Assembly: GCF_949628215.1 (NCBI RefSeq)
Contig: NC_134282.1
Location: forward strand, 18,146,723-18,210,722
DNA: 64,000 nucleotides
From: Phalacrocorax aristotelis
Taxonomy: Eukaryota; Chordata; Aves; Suliformes; Phalacrocoracidae
Direction: 5' to 3'
The notes under the pieces were generated by a model. The model ran no database searches and was not told the origin of the DNA. It worked only from the letters and a program-made list of their open reading frames with translations. Of the stretch, positions 28,250-57,800 are shown in pieces. Every line of letters begins with the position of its first letter. The stretch's first letter is position 1. The position numbers and the translations under genes were made by a program.

Positions 28250-29130
28250 CTCTCTAGTCCGCTCCCTGCTGTGCCCACCCGGCAGGGGCTGGGCACCAGG
28301 AGGAGCTGGGGGGGTGCCGGCCCCGGGGGTGCTGCAGGCCGCCCTGCACGGGGGTTGGGGGTATCCTTGACGCCCTACCCGTTGCATCGGGGCGGGCGCA
28401 CGGGGCGGCGCTTGGGGCGGGGGGCCGGTGCGGGTGCTGATGCCCGGCTACGGGCCCGGTGGGCGGTGCGGTGCCGTCGGGGGCGGTGCGCGGTGCCGGG
28501 CTGGGTGCGCGGCGGCGGCCGGGGATGGCGGCGGCGGAGCTGCAGGAGCTGCGGGAGCTGGTGGAGCGGGTGGGCGGGCGGCGGGCCGTGCTGCTGGTGG
28601 CCGAGGTGGTGGCGGAGGGGGCCCCGGCGGCGGCCACGATGGCCGCCTTCGCCCGCGACCTGCTGGGCGAGGAGGCGCCGCCGGGCCCGGGGCCGGGCCC
28701 GGGGTCGGGGTGCCGGGCCCGGCGGCGGGCCGGCGGCGGGCGGCGGGCGCTGGGAGCGCGGCTGCTGCTGGTGCTGTGCCGTGCCGGGGCGGCGCGGAGC
28801 CGCGGGGCCCGGGCCCGCCTGCGGGAGGTGGTGCGGGACGTGCGCGGCCGCCTGCCCCCCGCACCGCCGCCCGCCGTCGTGGGCGTCCTCCTGCCCGGCG
28901 GGGACGGGGAGGACGCGGCGGTGCTGGACGCGGCGCTGCGGCAACACTTCCCGGCGCCCGGGACGGTGCAGGCGGCCCGGTACAGCCCCGGCAGCCCCGC
29001 CGCCCTGCGCCGCTGCCGCGCCGCCGCCTGCCGCGCCCTGCGGGCCGCCCTGCAGCAGCAGCACCCGGCAGGTACCGGGGGCGGCGGGGGCCGGGCCGCC
29101 ACCTCCCTCCCTCCATCCCTCGCCCCGGGC
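28250..29130. promoter_or_regulatory. CpG island over C2orf72 exon 1
   Basis: Extremely GC-rich and CpG-dense sequence covers the promoter and first coding exon of C2orf72. High GC creates long overlapping open frames on both strands; only the frame starting at 28525 matches a known protein. Confidence 0.8.
28525..29071 (+). CDS. C2orf72: C2orf72 coding exon 1
   Basis: 547 nt, residues 1-182, ending in phase 1 at donor GTACCG after QQQHPA. It holds the main conserved domain, an Ala/Arg-rich alpha/beta-looking region with hydrophobic strands such as RAVLLVAEVV and RLLLVLCRAG. Confidence 0.88.
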
Positions 29131-32100
29131 CCTGGGCTTTCACAGCGGGCGTTGCCCTGGGATCTTCTCCTCGGTGGGATCTACCCCGTCCCAACGGGTT
29201 CTGACCGTTCCTGATGGGATCTTCCCCCCTAATGGGATCTGGCTTTCCCCAATGCGAGCTCACCGTTCCTGATGGGATTCCCACCCCACCCCACCCCGGT
29301 GGGATCTGGCTTTTCCCATTGGGATCTGACCACTCCTTATGGGATCTCCCCCCCACCCCAGTGGGATCTGGCATCTCCAATGAGATCTCTTTCCTACTGG
29401 TGGGATCAAAGCCTTCCCAATGAGATCTGCCTTTCTACGCCTCTTTCTGGTAGGGTTTCCAGTCCTGGCAGCTGGGGAGGAGAAACTTCCCAGCAGGTTG
29501 GGAAGCACTAGAGCAGCTCTTGGATAGCAGGGATGTGGTAGCTGAGGGCTGTGAGGCGGTGGCCATCCAGGCTTATGGACGTGTGTCTTTGGGGATGCAG
29601 GATTGGGGTACAGCCCTTGCTGCAGAGCACAGGCAGCACCTGACCTTCCTGTGGGAGGAAGGTGCTTGAGGTGGCTTCGTATAATGAATAAGAACAACAG
29701 CAAGTGGGTGTTTGGGTTTAAAACCACATGTCTGTTGTTGGTGGCCAGTTTAAGCAACATGAGGATGGCAGGATGAAAGCTGGGTGTCAAACAGGCCTTG
29801 AGGAACAGCACTTGGCCTGGGGCAGAAGGCGAGTCATGTTTATATGCAAACGCAGGGCACTGGGTGGCTGGGCAGGGTCAGCCCTCACAGCAGCTACACA
29901 GAACAGCCCAGGCTCACTTCTGTCTTTGGCACCGCTTTTTGTGGGCTATTTCCCTTCTCCCTTCTTTCATTTTTTCCACCTTTTCCTTGCTCCCCATCAT
30001 TTGCAGGGGCTCTGGTGTTCTGTTCAGTCACTGCCTTTACTGCAAGGGATCCTGGCACTTGCCAGGAGCACCACATTGACAGGGTCCTCTGGGATCTCAG
30101 AGCTGACACACTCAGGTGCTTCTTTCCATCACCTCAGTCCAGAATCCTGGATCCAAACATTGAGGATCTTTGAGATGGCCGGGACCCACTGTGAGGGTGC
30201 AGGACTGTCTTCTGCCAACCGTTTGTACTGAGGCACGCATGATCCCCTTTCCAGGTTCTCCCCTTTCATGTGCTTGTCTTCCTTACATTGTTCCTGCTGC
30301 AAGAATTTCTGGTGTGCTTGCAGACACCACTGAGCCCTCCAGTTCTGGTTGCAGCAGCCTGCTGGGACAGCAGCTGCAGAGGCAGAAAAACATCTCTGCG
30401 TATGTGACCTTTTCCTGGTGCCTAGAGCTGCTGGCGTTCGGCTCAGTACGTGTATTTTTGTGGCTAGCTGTGGCTTTGTCCTTCGTGCAGGCGTGGAAGC
30501 AGCATAGCAGCCAGCAGAGGAGAAAGAGGAACAGAAGGAGCCAGAGCAGGTGTTGCAGCCTGTTTGCGTGTGCTTTATAAGCGCGGTGCGTGGGAGTACT
30601 CGGCATGTTGCTTTAATTTACCTCTGATGTGCTGCCTGGTGATCTTAGTCATGTGTCCCAGGACCTGCATGTGTAATGAGGATGCTCATCAGCTGCAGGG
30701 TTCAACCTTAGGCTGTGGCAGCTTCTTGCCATGCTCCTGTGAGCACTACCTTCTGAAATGTCCATGTGACCAGAGGGATCCCAGGTGTAGCTGTGCCTCT
30801 GGAGAGCTGGAGGCCCGGCGGTGCCAGGCACCAGCCCCGTTGCAGCTTGGTCTCCCTCACCTTGGGGCTTTCCCCACAAGCAAAGCAAAAGGGGAATAAT
30901 ATCTTTAATGTAATGTGAAGGAAGACTGTGGGGAAGATGGGTGTGGGGCTGCGGAGCACCCTGCAAAGCAGGTTCTAGGGATGTCAGTGTAAAGATGTCC
31001 TTGGCTGGGGCTGAGCTTGTCTTGTTTCCCCTCTTGACTTTGAAGGGGGCTTGTGCTAAGCTGACAAAAGATGCTCTTGTGCCTGGAGGTGTACAGAGTG
31101 TAAGGCTCTGTGTATGTGTGCTTGTGCCCTTTTTATTTGAGCCCAGCCTCAAAGCCTCTTCCTCTCCCATACACATGGCTGCCCAGCTCTGCCCGTGACA
31201 GTTGCTCTGGAGCCGCAGCCCCCCCGTGCTGGGAAGGTCCTGGACACTGTTACTTGTGTGGTGGAGCTGGGACAGGAATTGCAGTGGGGTTCCTGCATCT
31301 CTTGGGTCTAAGCAGAAATGTGCTCAGCTGCTCTCCTGTCATGGTGCCTCAGTGGTGTCCAGAGTCCCCACGCGCTGCAAGGAGGGGATGTATTTACAGC
31401 TGGAGGTTTTGGTTTGTTGACTGGCAGGAAACACTGCCACTGTGAACCCTTTAGTGTCGTAACAGCTTGATAAGTTGAAGGACACTGAAGTGGTTTATCA
31501 GTTATCCGATTACAAGGTGAAAGGCTGAATGATATTTCAATGGAGATGCTGAACTGCTGCTGTTGGAAACCCTATAAAATGTGCTGCTGTCGTGTTTTAT
31601 AAGCTGCTGTAGTGTTTTACTATAATGGCTTGAAAGCCTGCAGTAACTTGCTGTGACCTTTGATGTCCTCCAGAATATATACTATACATTGATGGAGGCC
31701 ACATGCTCTCTGCATTTTGCAAGCAGTTACAGCTGTAGTTTCCAGTGTGCTGAAAGTCAGCATGTGCAGCAGGTCTCCCTGGGAGGGAGGAATTGCTTAA
31801 TAAAGTGGGGAGCAGTAAATAGGGTGATATGGCAGAAGCTGTGTGACAATATAAAATAGAAACTTCCCTCTGCAGGAATGCCCTAACAGTGTCAGTCCCC
31901 AGCCTTGCCACATGTGCCAGCTGAGCTCCTGCCAGGTTTCTTGCTTGCTCTGGGCCGCCACATGCAGGATGGTTTTGGCAGTGAGGTGACAAGGTAGAAA
32001 CTGACACTCGGGACAAATTTCCAGAGAGGTTTCATCCTGAAATAAGGACTGCCAGGAGCTGCTCTGTGCTTTCCAGGGGTCGGCTCTCTGGAGTGGACCC

Positions 32101-33625
32101 GGTTGTGCTGTGAGGAGTTGGGCTCATGGAGGGGAGATGTCGTGAGTCGGTAGCAGAGAGGTAGGGTAGCAGCAGGCCTGACCTAATGCCTGTCTGAACT
32201 TATCTTCTCTGGTTTATCCAGAAGAGGGGAAAGACCAGGAGAGGTGGAGGCTCCCATCCTTTCTGCGGTGCATTTCTTTGAGCCGGAGGAGCTGGAGAAA
32301 AGGTCACGAAGCAAAAGCTGCAAACAATGTTCATGAAGGTATGCCCAGCTCTCTCCCCTGTACTCCTGCTGTGATTCTGAGAGGTTCCTCCCTGACTCCC
32401 CGGTGGTCCTCATGGCCAAACCACTTGCTGGTGTCCTCCTTAAGCTATTTCCAGCTCCACAGCTGATATCTCTTCCCTGGCTGTGGTTTGGCCAGAACCT
32501 GAAGACAACTAGTGCACATCTGGCTGCTGTGTTGCTGCCTCTCTGTTTTCTGACCTTTTGCTTGTCTAAATAAAACCACGCCTGGTCCAGTGCCCAGCTA
32601 CACCCCCGAGAGCACTGCTGAACTCAGCTGCGTTTTGCCAAAGTTTCTGGCAGCAGAACTGCTGTGTGTCTAAACAATAAATTGGAATCATCACCCTGAT
32701 CTTACATGATGTTTTCTGCAAACACAGCTCAAAGGAGTGTTCCCAAACCACTTGCATTTGGGGCTGACGGGGAGGAGGAAGAGGGTAGTCAGCCTTGATC
32801 TCCCGGATTCTAAAGGAAATTGTTCAGGTGGTGAATAGCCTAGCATTCAGCCTTTGCTGTACTGTTGGTACCTCTGCTTGCCTTTCCCAGCGGTGATTGT
32901 CTTTTTGCAGAGAGCCCCCATGCAGGAGGCTACAAGGTGCGTGGTGTGCACATCCAGACTGCTCTACAGAGCACGTAGAGGAGGGGAAGCTCCTTCACTG
33001 TAAATAGAATAGAACAGAACAGAGTATTTTTAATTGGAAGGGACTTAAAATTATTGTCCAGTCCAACTGCCTGACCACTTCCCAGCTGACCAAAAGTTAA
33101 AACATGTTATTAAGGGCATTGTCCAAATGGCTCTTAAACACATAAAATGCTTAAAAAACATAAGGATTAGAGAAAAAAATGCCCGCTTTGTGCAGCTTTG
33201 AGACGTCCTCTAGAGTCAGAAAATTTTAAGTGCCTGATCTTGCTGTCAGTGCCAGGCAAGTGACACCTTGTGGCCATGCAGCTTGTTCTGAGATTACTGA
33301 GATCGCAGGAGGCCAGGGAGCTGGGCCCTGTGCTCCTTTGCTCATAGATCACCCCTGGTTCTTGAATTAATGCTGAATTTGTAAAACAAAATGAAAATCA
33401 GTTATGAAAAAAATCAGCTGTGCTTAGGTTGTGAGTATTCATCGATTGCTTTGTCTCATGCTTTCTTTTCATCTTAAGTTTCATTTTGCATGAAGAAGGG
33501 TTTCTTTTTCAGATCTCTCTCTGCTCTTTGCAGATGACCTGCAGGACCCCAAGGAAGAAGTGGCTCTCACCAGCCTCTCCCCGAATGGAAACTACGAAGA
33601 AGCTGCTGGAGGCCCGGGCACCTAG
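28525..33625 (+). CDS. C2orf72: C2orf72 orthologue, uncharacterised protein
   Basis: Three exons, 28525-29071, 32222-32338 and 33534-33625, give 756 nt and 251 aa. The match to human C2orf72, as I recall it, runs the whole length. RELVERVGGRRAVLLVAE matches QALVEAAGGRGQVLLVGE; LREVVRDVRGR matches LREMLRDVRGR; VQAARYSPGSPAA matches VQAAAYCPGLPAS. In exon 2, PSFLRCISLSRRSWRKG matches PGLLACFSWGPWSRRKN. In exon 3, DDLQDPKEEVALTSLSPNG matches EDFQEPEEELPLTAIFPNG. I chose ATG 28525 (GGGGATGG) over the in-frame ATG 22 codons upstream because its N-terminus fits human. No signal peptide or membrane segment is evident. The function is unknown. It lies 3.8 kb upstream of PSMD1 on the same strand, as in human. 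Confidence 0.9.
29155..29435. repeat. about 20-bp minisatellite in C2orf72 intron 1
   Basis: About 14 diverged tandem units are close to GGGATCTGGCTTTCCCCAAT, each starting GGGATCT (or GAGATCT, GGGTTCT) and usually ending in AAT, GAT or GGT. Unit length varies from about 17 to 27 bp through C-run expansion. The array starts about 85 bp after the exon 1 donor. Confidence 0.85.
29436..32221 (+). other. C2orf72 intron 1, remainder
   Basis: No coding exon was seen. Several open frames on both strands (for example 29728-30231 plus, 30649-31176 minus) have no recognisable similarity. Confidence 0.5.
32222..32338 (+). CDS. C2orf72: C2orf72 coding exon 2
   Basis: 117 nt, phase 1 in and phase 1 out. 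The acceptor is TTTATCCAG and the donor GTATGC. It encodes a basic segment with SRRSWRKGHEAKAANN. Confidence 0.85.
33005..33142 (-). mobile_element. CR1 LINE 3' fragment, antisense
   Basis: Reading on the plus strand: AGAATAGAACAGAACAGAG, then TTGGAAGGGACTT, then GTCCAGTCCAACTGCC and GGGCATTGTCCAAATGGCTC. This order is the inverted 3' UTR of avian CR1 elements (tail of short ATTCTATG-like repeats, then the GGTTGGAC and GACAATGCCC blocks). It is truncated, non-autonomous and moderately old, and sits in C2orf72 intron 2. Confidence 0.75.
33534..33625 (+). CDS. C2orf72: C2orf72 coding exon 3 and stop
   Basis: The acceptor is CTCTTTGCAG. It encodes the acidic C-terminus DDLQDPKEEVALTSLSPNG, then NYEEAAGGPGT and TAG. 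This is shorter than the human C-terminus. Confidence 0.87.
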
Positions 33626-35580
33626 AGCTGCTGGGTGCCCAGCACAGTCCACGACCCGGATCTGCCTGGTGGATTTGGAGTAGTGGGAAGAGGAGGTGGT
33701 GCATGCTTACTCACCCTCTCCTCTGAGGACCCACCACTCCGGGGAGAAGCTGCTCGGCTTAACTTACCAGGGTCTTCTGTAGCTGCCAACAGCCTCTGAG
33801 GTCCATGCCAGAGAGCCATCCCCTGCTGCGCCCTGCTGCCTGGGGGTGCCTGGAGCTGCCAGTGGTCACTGGGCTTCTGAGACACTCTTTGAGGATGTAC
33901 CTCACATCCTGGGTGTGATGATCTGGGGACTTTGTGTGTGAAATGCAGCCAGGTGCTTCAAGAAGGAAGGACAGTTTCTAATTCTGACCAAAGTTCCCTG
34001 CTGAGATTGCCAGGGCTGGCCTCCCTGGCAAACAGATTCTGCGGCCTTGTTTTCCTGCTTTATTGCTGCTTTGAAGTTCCCGCCTTCTCTCTGATCAGGG
34101 AAAAAAAAAAAAACCACAACGCGGTGGCATGGAGATTGCAGTGGGATTACATGTGAGGTCTCAGATCTACAGCTACTGGAAAGGCTTGAATGTAACTGTG
34201 TAATGTGAAGAAATGCAGTAACAGCCCACTGTGGGTAGCAGAAAGAATGCAAAAGATACTGATAGTAATGGCAGCTGGAGCAGAGTGGGGTTTGGGAGCA
34301 GGATCCATCCCTCTGGCTTGTCCTGGTGCTCACAGACTGACTGATGGACTGCCTGGGTTGGAGGGGTGGCAGACGGACACTACGGTGTGGCTGGTGCTGG
34401 ATGGGGTTATGGGAGAGGCCCGTCTGACCAGGGACATCTCCACAGCTGTGCGGTGGTAGGTCTTGGAGGCGGCCTGCAGCATTCTTCTCAACAAGATGTG
34501 GCTGCTACATAAATAAATATAAAAATATGAAAATAATCTATTTAAGTAGTTCCGAAGGACTGCCTGTAGCCTGCAGGGCTACAATTAATTACAAATCCTT
34601 TGTTTTTGAGGTACATTATTATAATGGTAGGAATACTTGTTTTATTTTGACTTTAATGCAACATAAAACAGGTCTTGTTTTATTTTTAGCACAAGTTGGG
34701 TTTTGTTTGGTGCTGGCTGTCCTTTTGGAATTTCAGGCCACAAAATTCAGCTCATCATGTCCTGCCTACCTCTTCTCTGTGTTAGCTGCCGAGTTACGGC
34801 AGTACATCCTCTGTGCACATCTGTCCTTTCTCTGCCTCTTTATTTCCCAGTGGCAGTTGAAGTGTTTGCAGTCCTGCCCGCTCCGGCCAGTACCCTCTCC
34901 CAACAGTGTACCATCGGCATCTCTCTAGCTCTTACTTGGAGCAGGGGATGGGTTTTTTACCCATCTCTGCTCATGATCATGGTCATGAATATTTTTCAAC
35001 AAACCATTTTTCTGTGCCTCAGGGGACAGCAACACCTACCTACCTCACTGGAGTAATGATGGGTAACACTGGAGCGGAGCTTAGCAGATCTTGGGTTTAG
35101 AGTTAGTCCCTTTTGCAATGGTGCTGCTTTGCCCTTTTAGCTGGGAGAGAGCATCTGAGGGTGCGTGGGGCATGCCGGTGGGGTCGAGTGGAGAGATGGG
35201 GAGCATTTCCAGGTGTGCTCAGCAAGCCTGTGTGTTATCACACTGCTTGTTTGAATGTGCTTGGCTGAAATGCAGCTGTCGTGCTGTAGCTGCTCCATGA
35301 GAAGGTGGGAGGGAGGGGGGCAAGTGGATGCCAAGTCCCTGTGAGCAGCGTAAGGGGAAGTGCATGTTGCATCTCTTCACAGCAGAAACCCTTCCTATGT
35401 GGGTGTGGGCTAGCGAGACTGAACCTCAGAGATAGCTGATGTTGCTCGGCAGAGAGGGCACCGAACCCACCCACCTTCCAGCCTGCAGGATTTCTGTAGG
35501 TTTTCTTTGCTTATGACCAGGTGGAAAATACAAATGTAATGAAGTGACTTCATAATAAAGTCACTTGGTGTGTGTGGCTG
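33626..35580 (+). other. C2orf72 3' UTR (inferred) and downstream sequence
   Basis: No coding sequence was recognised. The first well-formed polyadenylation signal with a GT-rich downstream element is at 35554-35559; an earlier AATAAA at 34512 lies in A/T-rich sequence. UTR extent is inferred. Confidence 0.4.
35554..35559 (+). terminator. candidate C2orf72 polyadenylation signal
   Basis: AATAAA is followed within 15 nt by a GT-rich stretch (GGTGTGTGTGG), the usual signal plus downstream element. Other candidates are 34512 and 36285. Confidence 0.4.
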
Positions 35581-37268
35581 TATTCATGGCCCCGGGCCTC
35601 AGCACTGAGTGGTGCGTGCATCTTAGTGAGATGAAGGTGTCCTCGGCTCTGTCCCTGGCAGGAGTGTGTAGGTCTGCTGTGTGCTGGAGTCCCTCTGCCT
35701 GTCTTCCCAGTCACTAGGCAGTTACATGCTTTCCCAAGAAAACCCTTGGTTAAATGAGTCCAGTAGGACTTGACAGTATGATGAGGTGAATCTATTTTCT
35801 TTGAGTATTTGGCCTTTGCCACCTAGAATTTACCAGTGAAGGGGTGACCCAAGAGTACAGATTTGCAGTTAAACCTATCTTAGTGCCAAAAATCCATTGG
35901 ATATATTTACTGGTAATTTTTAAGTAAATCATGCAAGTTTACCCTTGCAGTGAGACTTTTGTGGAAGATGAACTGCCTGGCATTTAGGAGGTATGAGTGG
36001 GAATACATTTGAGCAAAAGTATTGTTTGCCTTTGACTGAGGGATGTGACTTGAATTCTTTTTTTTCTTTTTTTTCACTAGCTGGGCATAAAGAGGTGCAG
36101 CAGATAGTTTTACATGTTTAATTGATTTAATAATTTAAGGGCACTGTTATCTTACGTGCTTGCTGTAAAAAGTAAAGACATTTAATTTCTGAATTGGAAC
36201 ATGCTTCAGTTTGGTTTTTGTTTGCCATGGTGTTATCCTTAAAGTAGCATTGCTCATGGTTTAAGTGGTATTTCCCTTGATTCAAATAAAAGGTATATTG
36301 GGAGGGAATGGAAGTGACCCCAGCATATGGTATGCAGAAGATCAGCAGCATGGTCTGTGTGCAGTTGCGGCCGGCTGCTCACCTGTGGGCAGTGGGGAAG
36401 GCTGGAGACTTCTCAGTTGTCCAAGGAGAGCTGGGCTGACCCTCTTGGCATTGTGGGCAGGGCTCTGGTAACTCTCCTTAATAACATTCACTAACTGAGG
36501 CCATTAGGTTTCCTCGAGGAATTCAGGCCCTTCAGAATATATTTTTTCCTATTTAGTAGAAACGGATAGAAATCAATGCCACTGAAGTCTGGGTGCTTTG
36601 ATCTCTTGTTGTACAGCTCCATTGCTGTTGAGCTGGGTTCTCCTTGGTACAATTTCCCATCCGGTCCATACTGGACCCAAAGCAGGGGCCAAAATTCTCC
36701 TCCAGAACCGGGGCACCTGTGCAGGGGATCTGGACACTGCCCTGTGCTGCGAAGCGGCAGATGGGGAAAAGGATTTGGTGAGGGGCTGTCAGATGCGGAG
36801 ATGCATGCTTCCAACGAAGAAATGGGTTTGGGCGAGGCCTTTCCCCATGGTACAAGGTACCTCAGGGGGCCCGGGGCCCACGGAGGCGGTGGTAAATCCC
36901 CGATCCCTGCAGGCCTGTGCCCACAAGATGCCACCAGCGTGGTGCAGCCTGGCAGAAGGGGGCAGCCGCTCGCCTGGGCAGGGCGCAAACACGGGCATTT
37001 AGGGGGTCACCCGGGGGGATCCCGCAGCCCCTTTCGCCGCCCCCAGGCAATGAGGCGCCCGTCGTGCGGTCTGTGGGGTGTGGGGGGGAGCTCGGGGGGG
37101 GCGGTCAGGGATGCGTAGGCCGTGAGGTGCCGCACCACCCGCGAGGCGCGCGGGAAAAGTGTGAGGTCCCGGCAGGCAGAGCTGTCGCCCTTCGCGCCTG
37201 GTTGTTTCTCCGCCGCCCCGCTCAGGCGATCGCCACGGGCACCTTTTCCCGGGAGCAGCGAGCTCTTG

Positions 37269-37297
37269 CCGGAAGGGGCCCTTGGCTGCACTTCCGG
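37269..37297. promoter_or_regulatory. paired ETS-type sites, PSMD1 promoter
   Basis: CCGGAAG (37269-37275) and ACTTCCGG (37290-37297) are opposed ETS cores about 130 bp upstream of the start codon, typical of TATA-less housekeeping promoters. Motif match only. Confidence 0.4.
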
Positions 37298-37423
37298 GCC
37301 GGGCGGCGGCGGCGCGAGCGGCGGTGGCACCGGCACCATCAGCACCAGCGCACCTGGGCCGGGCCGGAGCGGGCCGGACCCCACCGGACCCCACCTTCCC
37401 TCGCGGGCCGGGCGGGCGACACC

Positions 37424-54826
<17,403 letters not shown>

Positions 54827-57800
54827 GTACAATACCTTCCTTGGTCACTTCTACAGCATTCAGTTTGATGTCTCTTACATTTTGAGGAAATGTGTACGCT
54901 ATTGCTTTCATGAAATGACTTAAGTGCTAACTGAATGGAGGTTGAAAAGTGAAAAAATTGAGACTAAAACTTGGTTCAGAATTAGAAGCCTTCCTTAATG
55001 TTCATGGAATGCTTAATGAGCCTTTCTGTAGGTTTCCAGTCTTACGGCTTAAATGGCTGAGTAGAGTTAAATGAAGTTGACAAACAGAATGCAAAAGTAA
55101 TATTTGCAGGATTGGGAGTTAATTAAAAATTAAATATACAGTGCTTGTGCTAGGCCTCTTAAAGGCAGCAGTACTCAGAAAAATGTGTCTGACTAATTGC
55201 TATCTAAAATGTCCTGGAGGTTGTCACTCTGGTAAAAATAACCTGAAGAAGGTGGTCAAAATAGTTGTTATTTTTTTTTTAAGTATCCACTGTTGAACCC
55301 TGATAGGTAACTGGGCTTACGCTGTGGTAGTGTAAGCCCATCACAAAACAGTCATGGTGTTTGCTTTGGTTCTCTAAAGTGGAATCTGTCACTGAATTGG
55401 TATTTTGTAGTGCTCTATAGTTCCCTGAGTAAGAGGTGTTTGGTTTTTTGTGTTGTGGGTTTTCTGTGGTATTTTTTTGTGTGGGTGTTTTGTTTTTTTT
55501 TTTAATTAGATTGGGGAATTAGAAGGTTCCCCAAGGACTACACCTTCCATCTGTTAATAGAGTAATCCGTGTAGTCTGAGCACTGAGTCAAGCTGCAGCC
55601 TTTGAGTATGTCTGAGAGGAGGTAGTGCATACTTGGGTCCAGGACTATAATTTAAAAATCTTTGTTCACATCTTCTTTATGTTAGTGGCAGTCTGTAGAT
55701 TCATCCTAAAAAGTGTGATAAGAGGTGTTTAAAGCTGGTATTAAAAAACTGGGTTACTGGTATGACCAGTCAGTTCATTAACCAAGTTGTTCCTCACATA
55801 GAAATTACTTTGCTCCATTCTATCTGAAGTATATTCAGGCTACAATTAAATGTAGTTTAGAAACAGAACAAATTCTCTCTGTGGGCAGGAGGTGTCTCCC
55901 AAGAGCTTCTGCTCTGTTGCTTTCCATGAGCACATATTGTTCCTTGCTGCATAAGCAATCTGTGTCCCTTTTGAAGCCAAAGGGTCTGTTTAACTGTCTT
56001 CTGCGTCTGTGTACAAAAGGAAAATTCCATGCAGGCCTTCCATAGTTTCAGGCATCTTTCTTCCAAACAGGTTGTGACAAAGCACTTTTGATCTCTGATT
56101 TCAATGTAATTATTCTTTTCAACAAATGCAAAACATAATTGGGCATTGATAGCTCCTACTAAAATGAGAAGCTTTCAAGGCTCTGAGCTAAACCATTTAC
56201 CATGTGCTGGCATCTTGTTGGAGCAAGATAGTTCTGGGCCTGTTCTCTCTCTCTCTAGCAATGACCAAATGAGTGATATCTTTGACTCTCACCTACTCTC
56301 CAGTGGTTCAGACTTTATCCTGCTTCTTCCCTTCCCTTTTGGAGGGGTACGGTCCAACACCTGGTTGCACAATAGGGAAGACCATTCCTTTGTAAATTCC
56401 AGTGTCCACCTTACTTGGTAGCAAAGGACTAAAATTCTTTGGCTGATTACCACTGGCTTCTGGAAGCAAAAGGCTTGTGTTAGGCTGTTGTAGCTGCTAA
56501 CACTTTTCACTTGATAAATTTCACAGAATACACGATCAGTTGTTTTGCTTTAAGGCACAAGTTTTGGCAGGAGTCCTTGGTTTGTCTAGCCCAGACCCCT
56601 GTATTAACATGCAGTGATGGAAGGGATTTTCTGCATAGGGGGTGCCACAGATACCCCCCTGCATTACTCTCTCTAATAATAAACCAAAAGCTGGATTTCA
56701 ATTCCTGGAAAGAAATATTGTCTATTGGTGTAGGGATCTAGAAGCTAGTTTACTTTTACCTTTCCTGTTTGTTGAAACTGCTAGTTAGCACTAATGGTGT
56801 GCTCTGGCCCATCTCAGTGCTGCAGGTATGCAGAGATGTAACAGGCGAGTGGGCTGTGAGTTTGTCAGATTTCATGACTAAAATAACATCTCTTTCTTAG
56901 AGCTGATGTATGTTCAAGTTTAACTGGATTTACTTGTCTTAAAGGCCACTAGTACAGCACTGAATACTGGCAGGAGTCAGTGATCTGCCAGCTGCTAGGT
57001 ATACAGAGCTTTTGATTGAAGTGTTTTGTGATGAGAGGTGAGCAGGTCTGTAACACAGCGAGATAAGACCCAGAAATTAATCTTGTCTTAGGTGAAGGAA
57101 CATGACTGAAGCTCCTGTGAGAAGAGGTCTCGTTAAATTCTTTGTATGGTTCCAGAAAGGGAATGGTGAAGTCAGGATTGAAATAAGAATAAATTTGTTT
57201 AATGCAGTCCACATTTTTCTTGGGGAATTCCTGCCATTACTGTAGGGTTGAACATGCTGGAGTTATGAGTTCATCTGCTGTGTTGTACACTACAGCAGCA
57301 GGAGTATGCACAGACTTGTGCTTCTGTCTGCTCCTCTTATAGGAATAATAATATCCATGTAAGGGTGGAAGGTACACAGTCAGAGAGTGGTAAATTTCCT
57401 TAAAAGCACCTTTGGTGAACATGACAGAGCTCCTGAGAGAGCTATAGCCCGCAAAGTTACTTTGTGTCATAAATACCTAGTTTTCTCCTTTTGTTACAGT
57501 TATCTGTGAATAAATGTTGCTTCTCTTGGATTTGAACTGAAAGTGTCATAAATGTCACAAAGCCAGCTATTTTTAGGTAGTACATTTGCATAGCAGAACA
57601 TTCTGTAAGGCTTTTCTGTCCTTGTTTACTTCTGTGAGTCTTGCTAGCACATACATGCAACCCTGTGTACACTCAGGAGTACAGCTTGGCTTTCATGGCT
57701 AGAGTTAATGAAAGCAGCATGGTAACAGTAAAATGTGATAGAACGTAATGTAATAAAACATGACATTTCATTTTTAAAGCAACAAGGTTTTGTTTTAACT

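Noticed and set aside
28254-29380. Long minus-strand and alternative plus-strand frames over C2orf72 exon 1
   Set aside because: Shadows of the GC-rich exon. Only the frame from 28525 matches the human protein and splices in phase to two further homologous exons.
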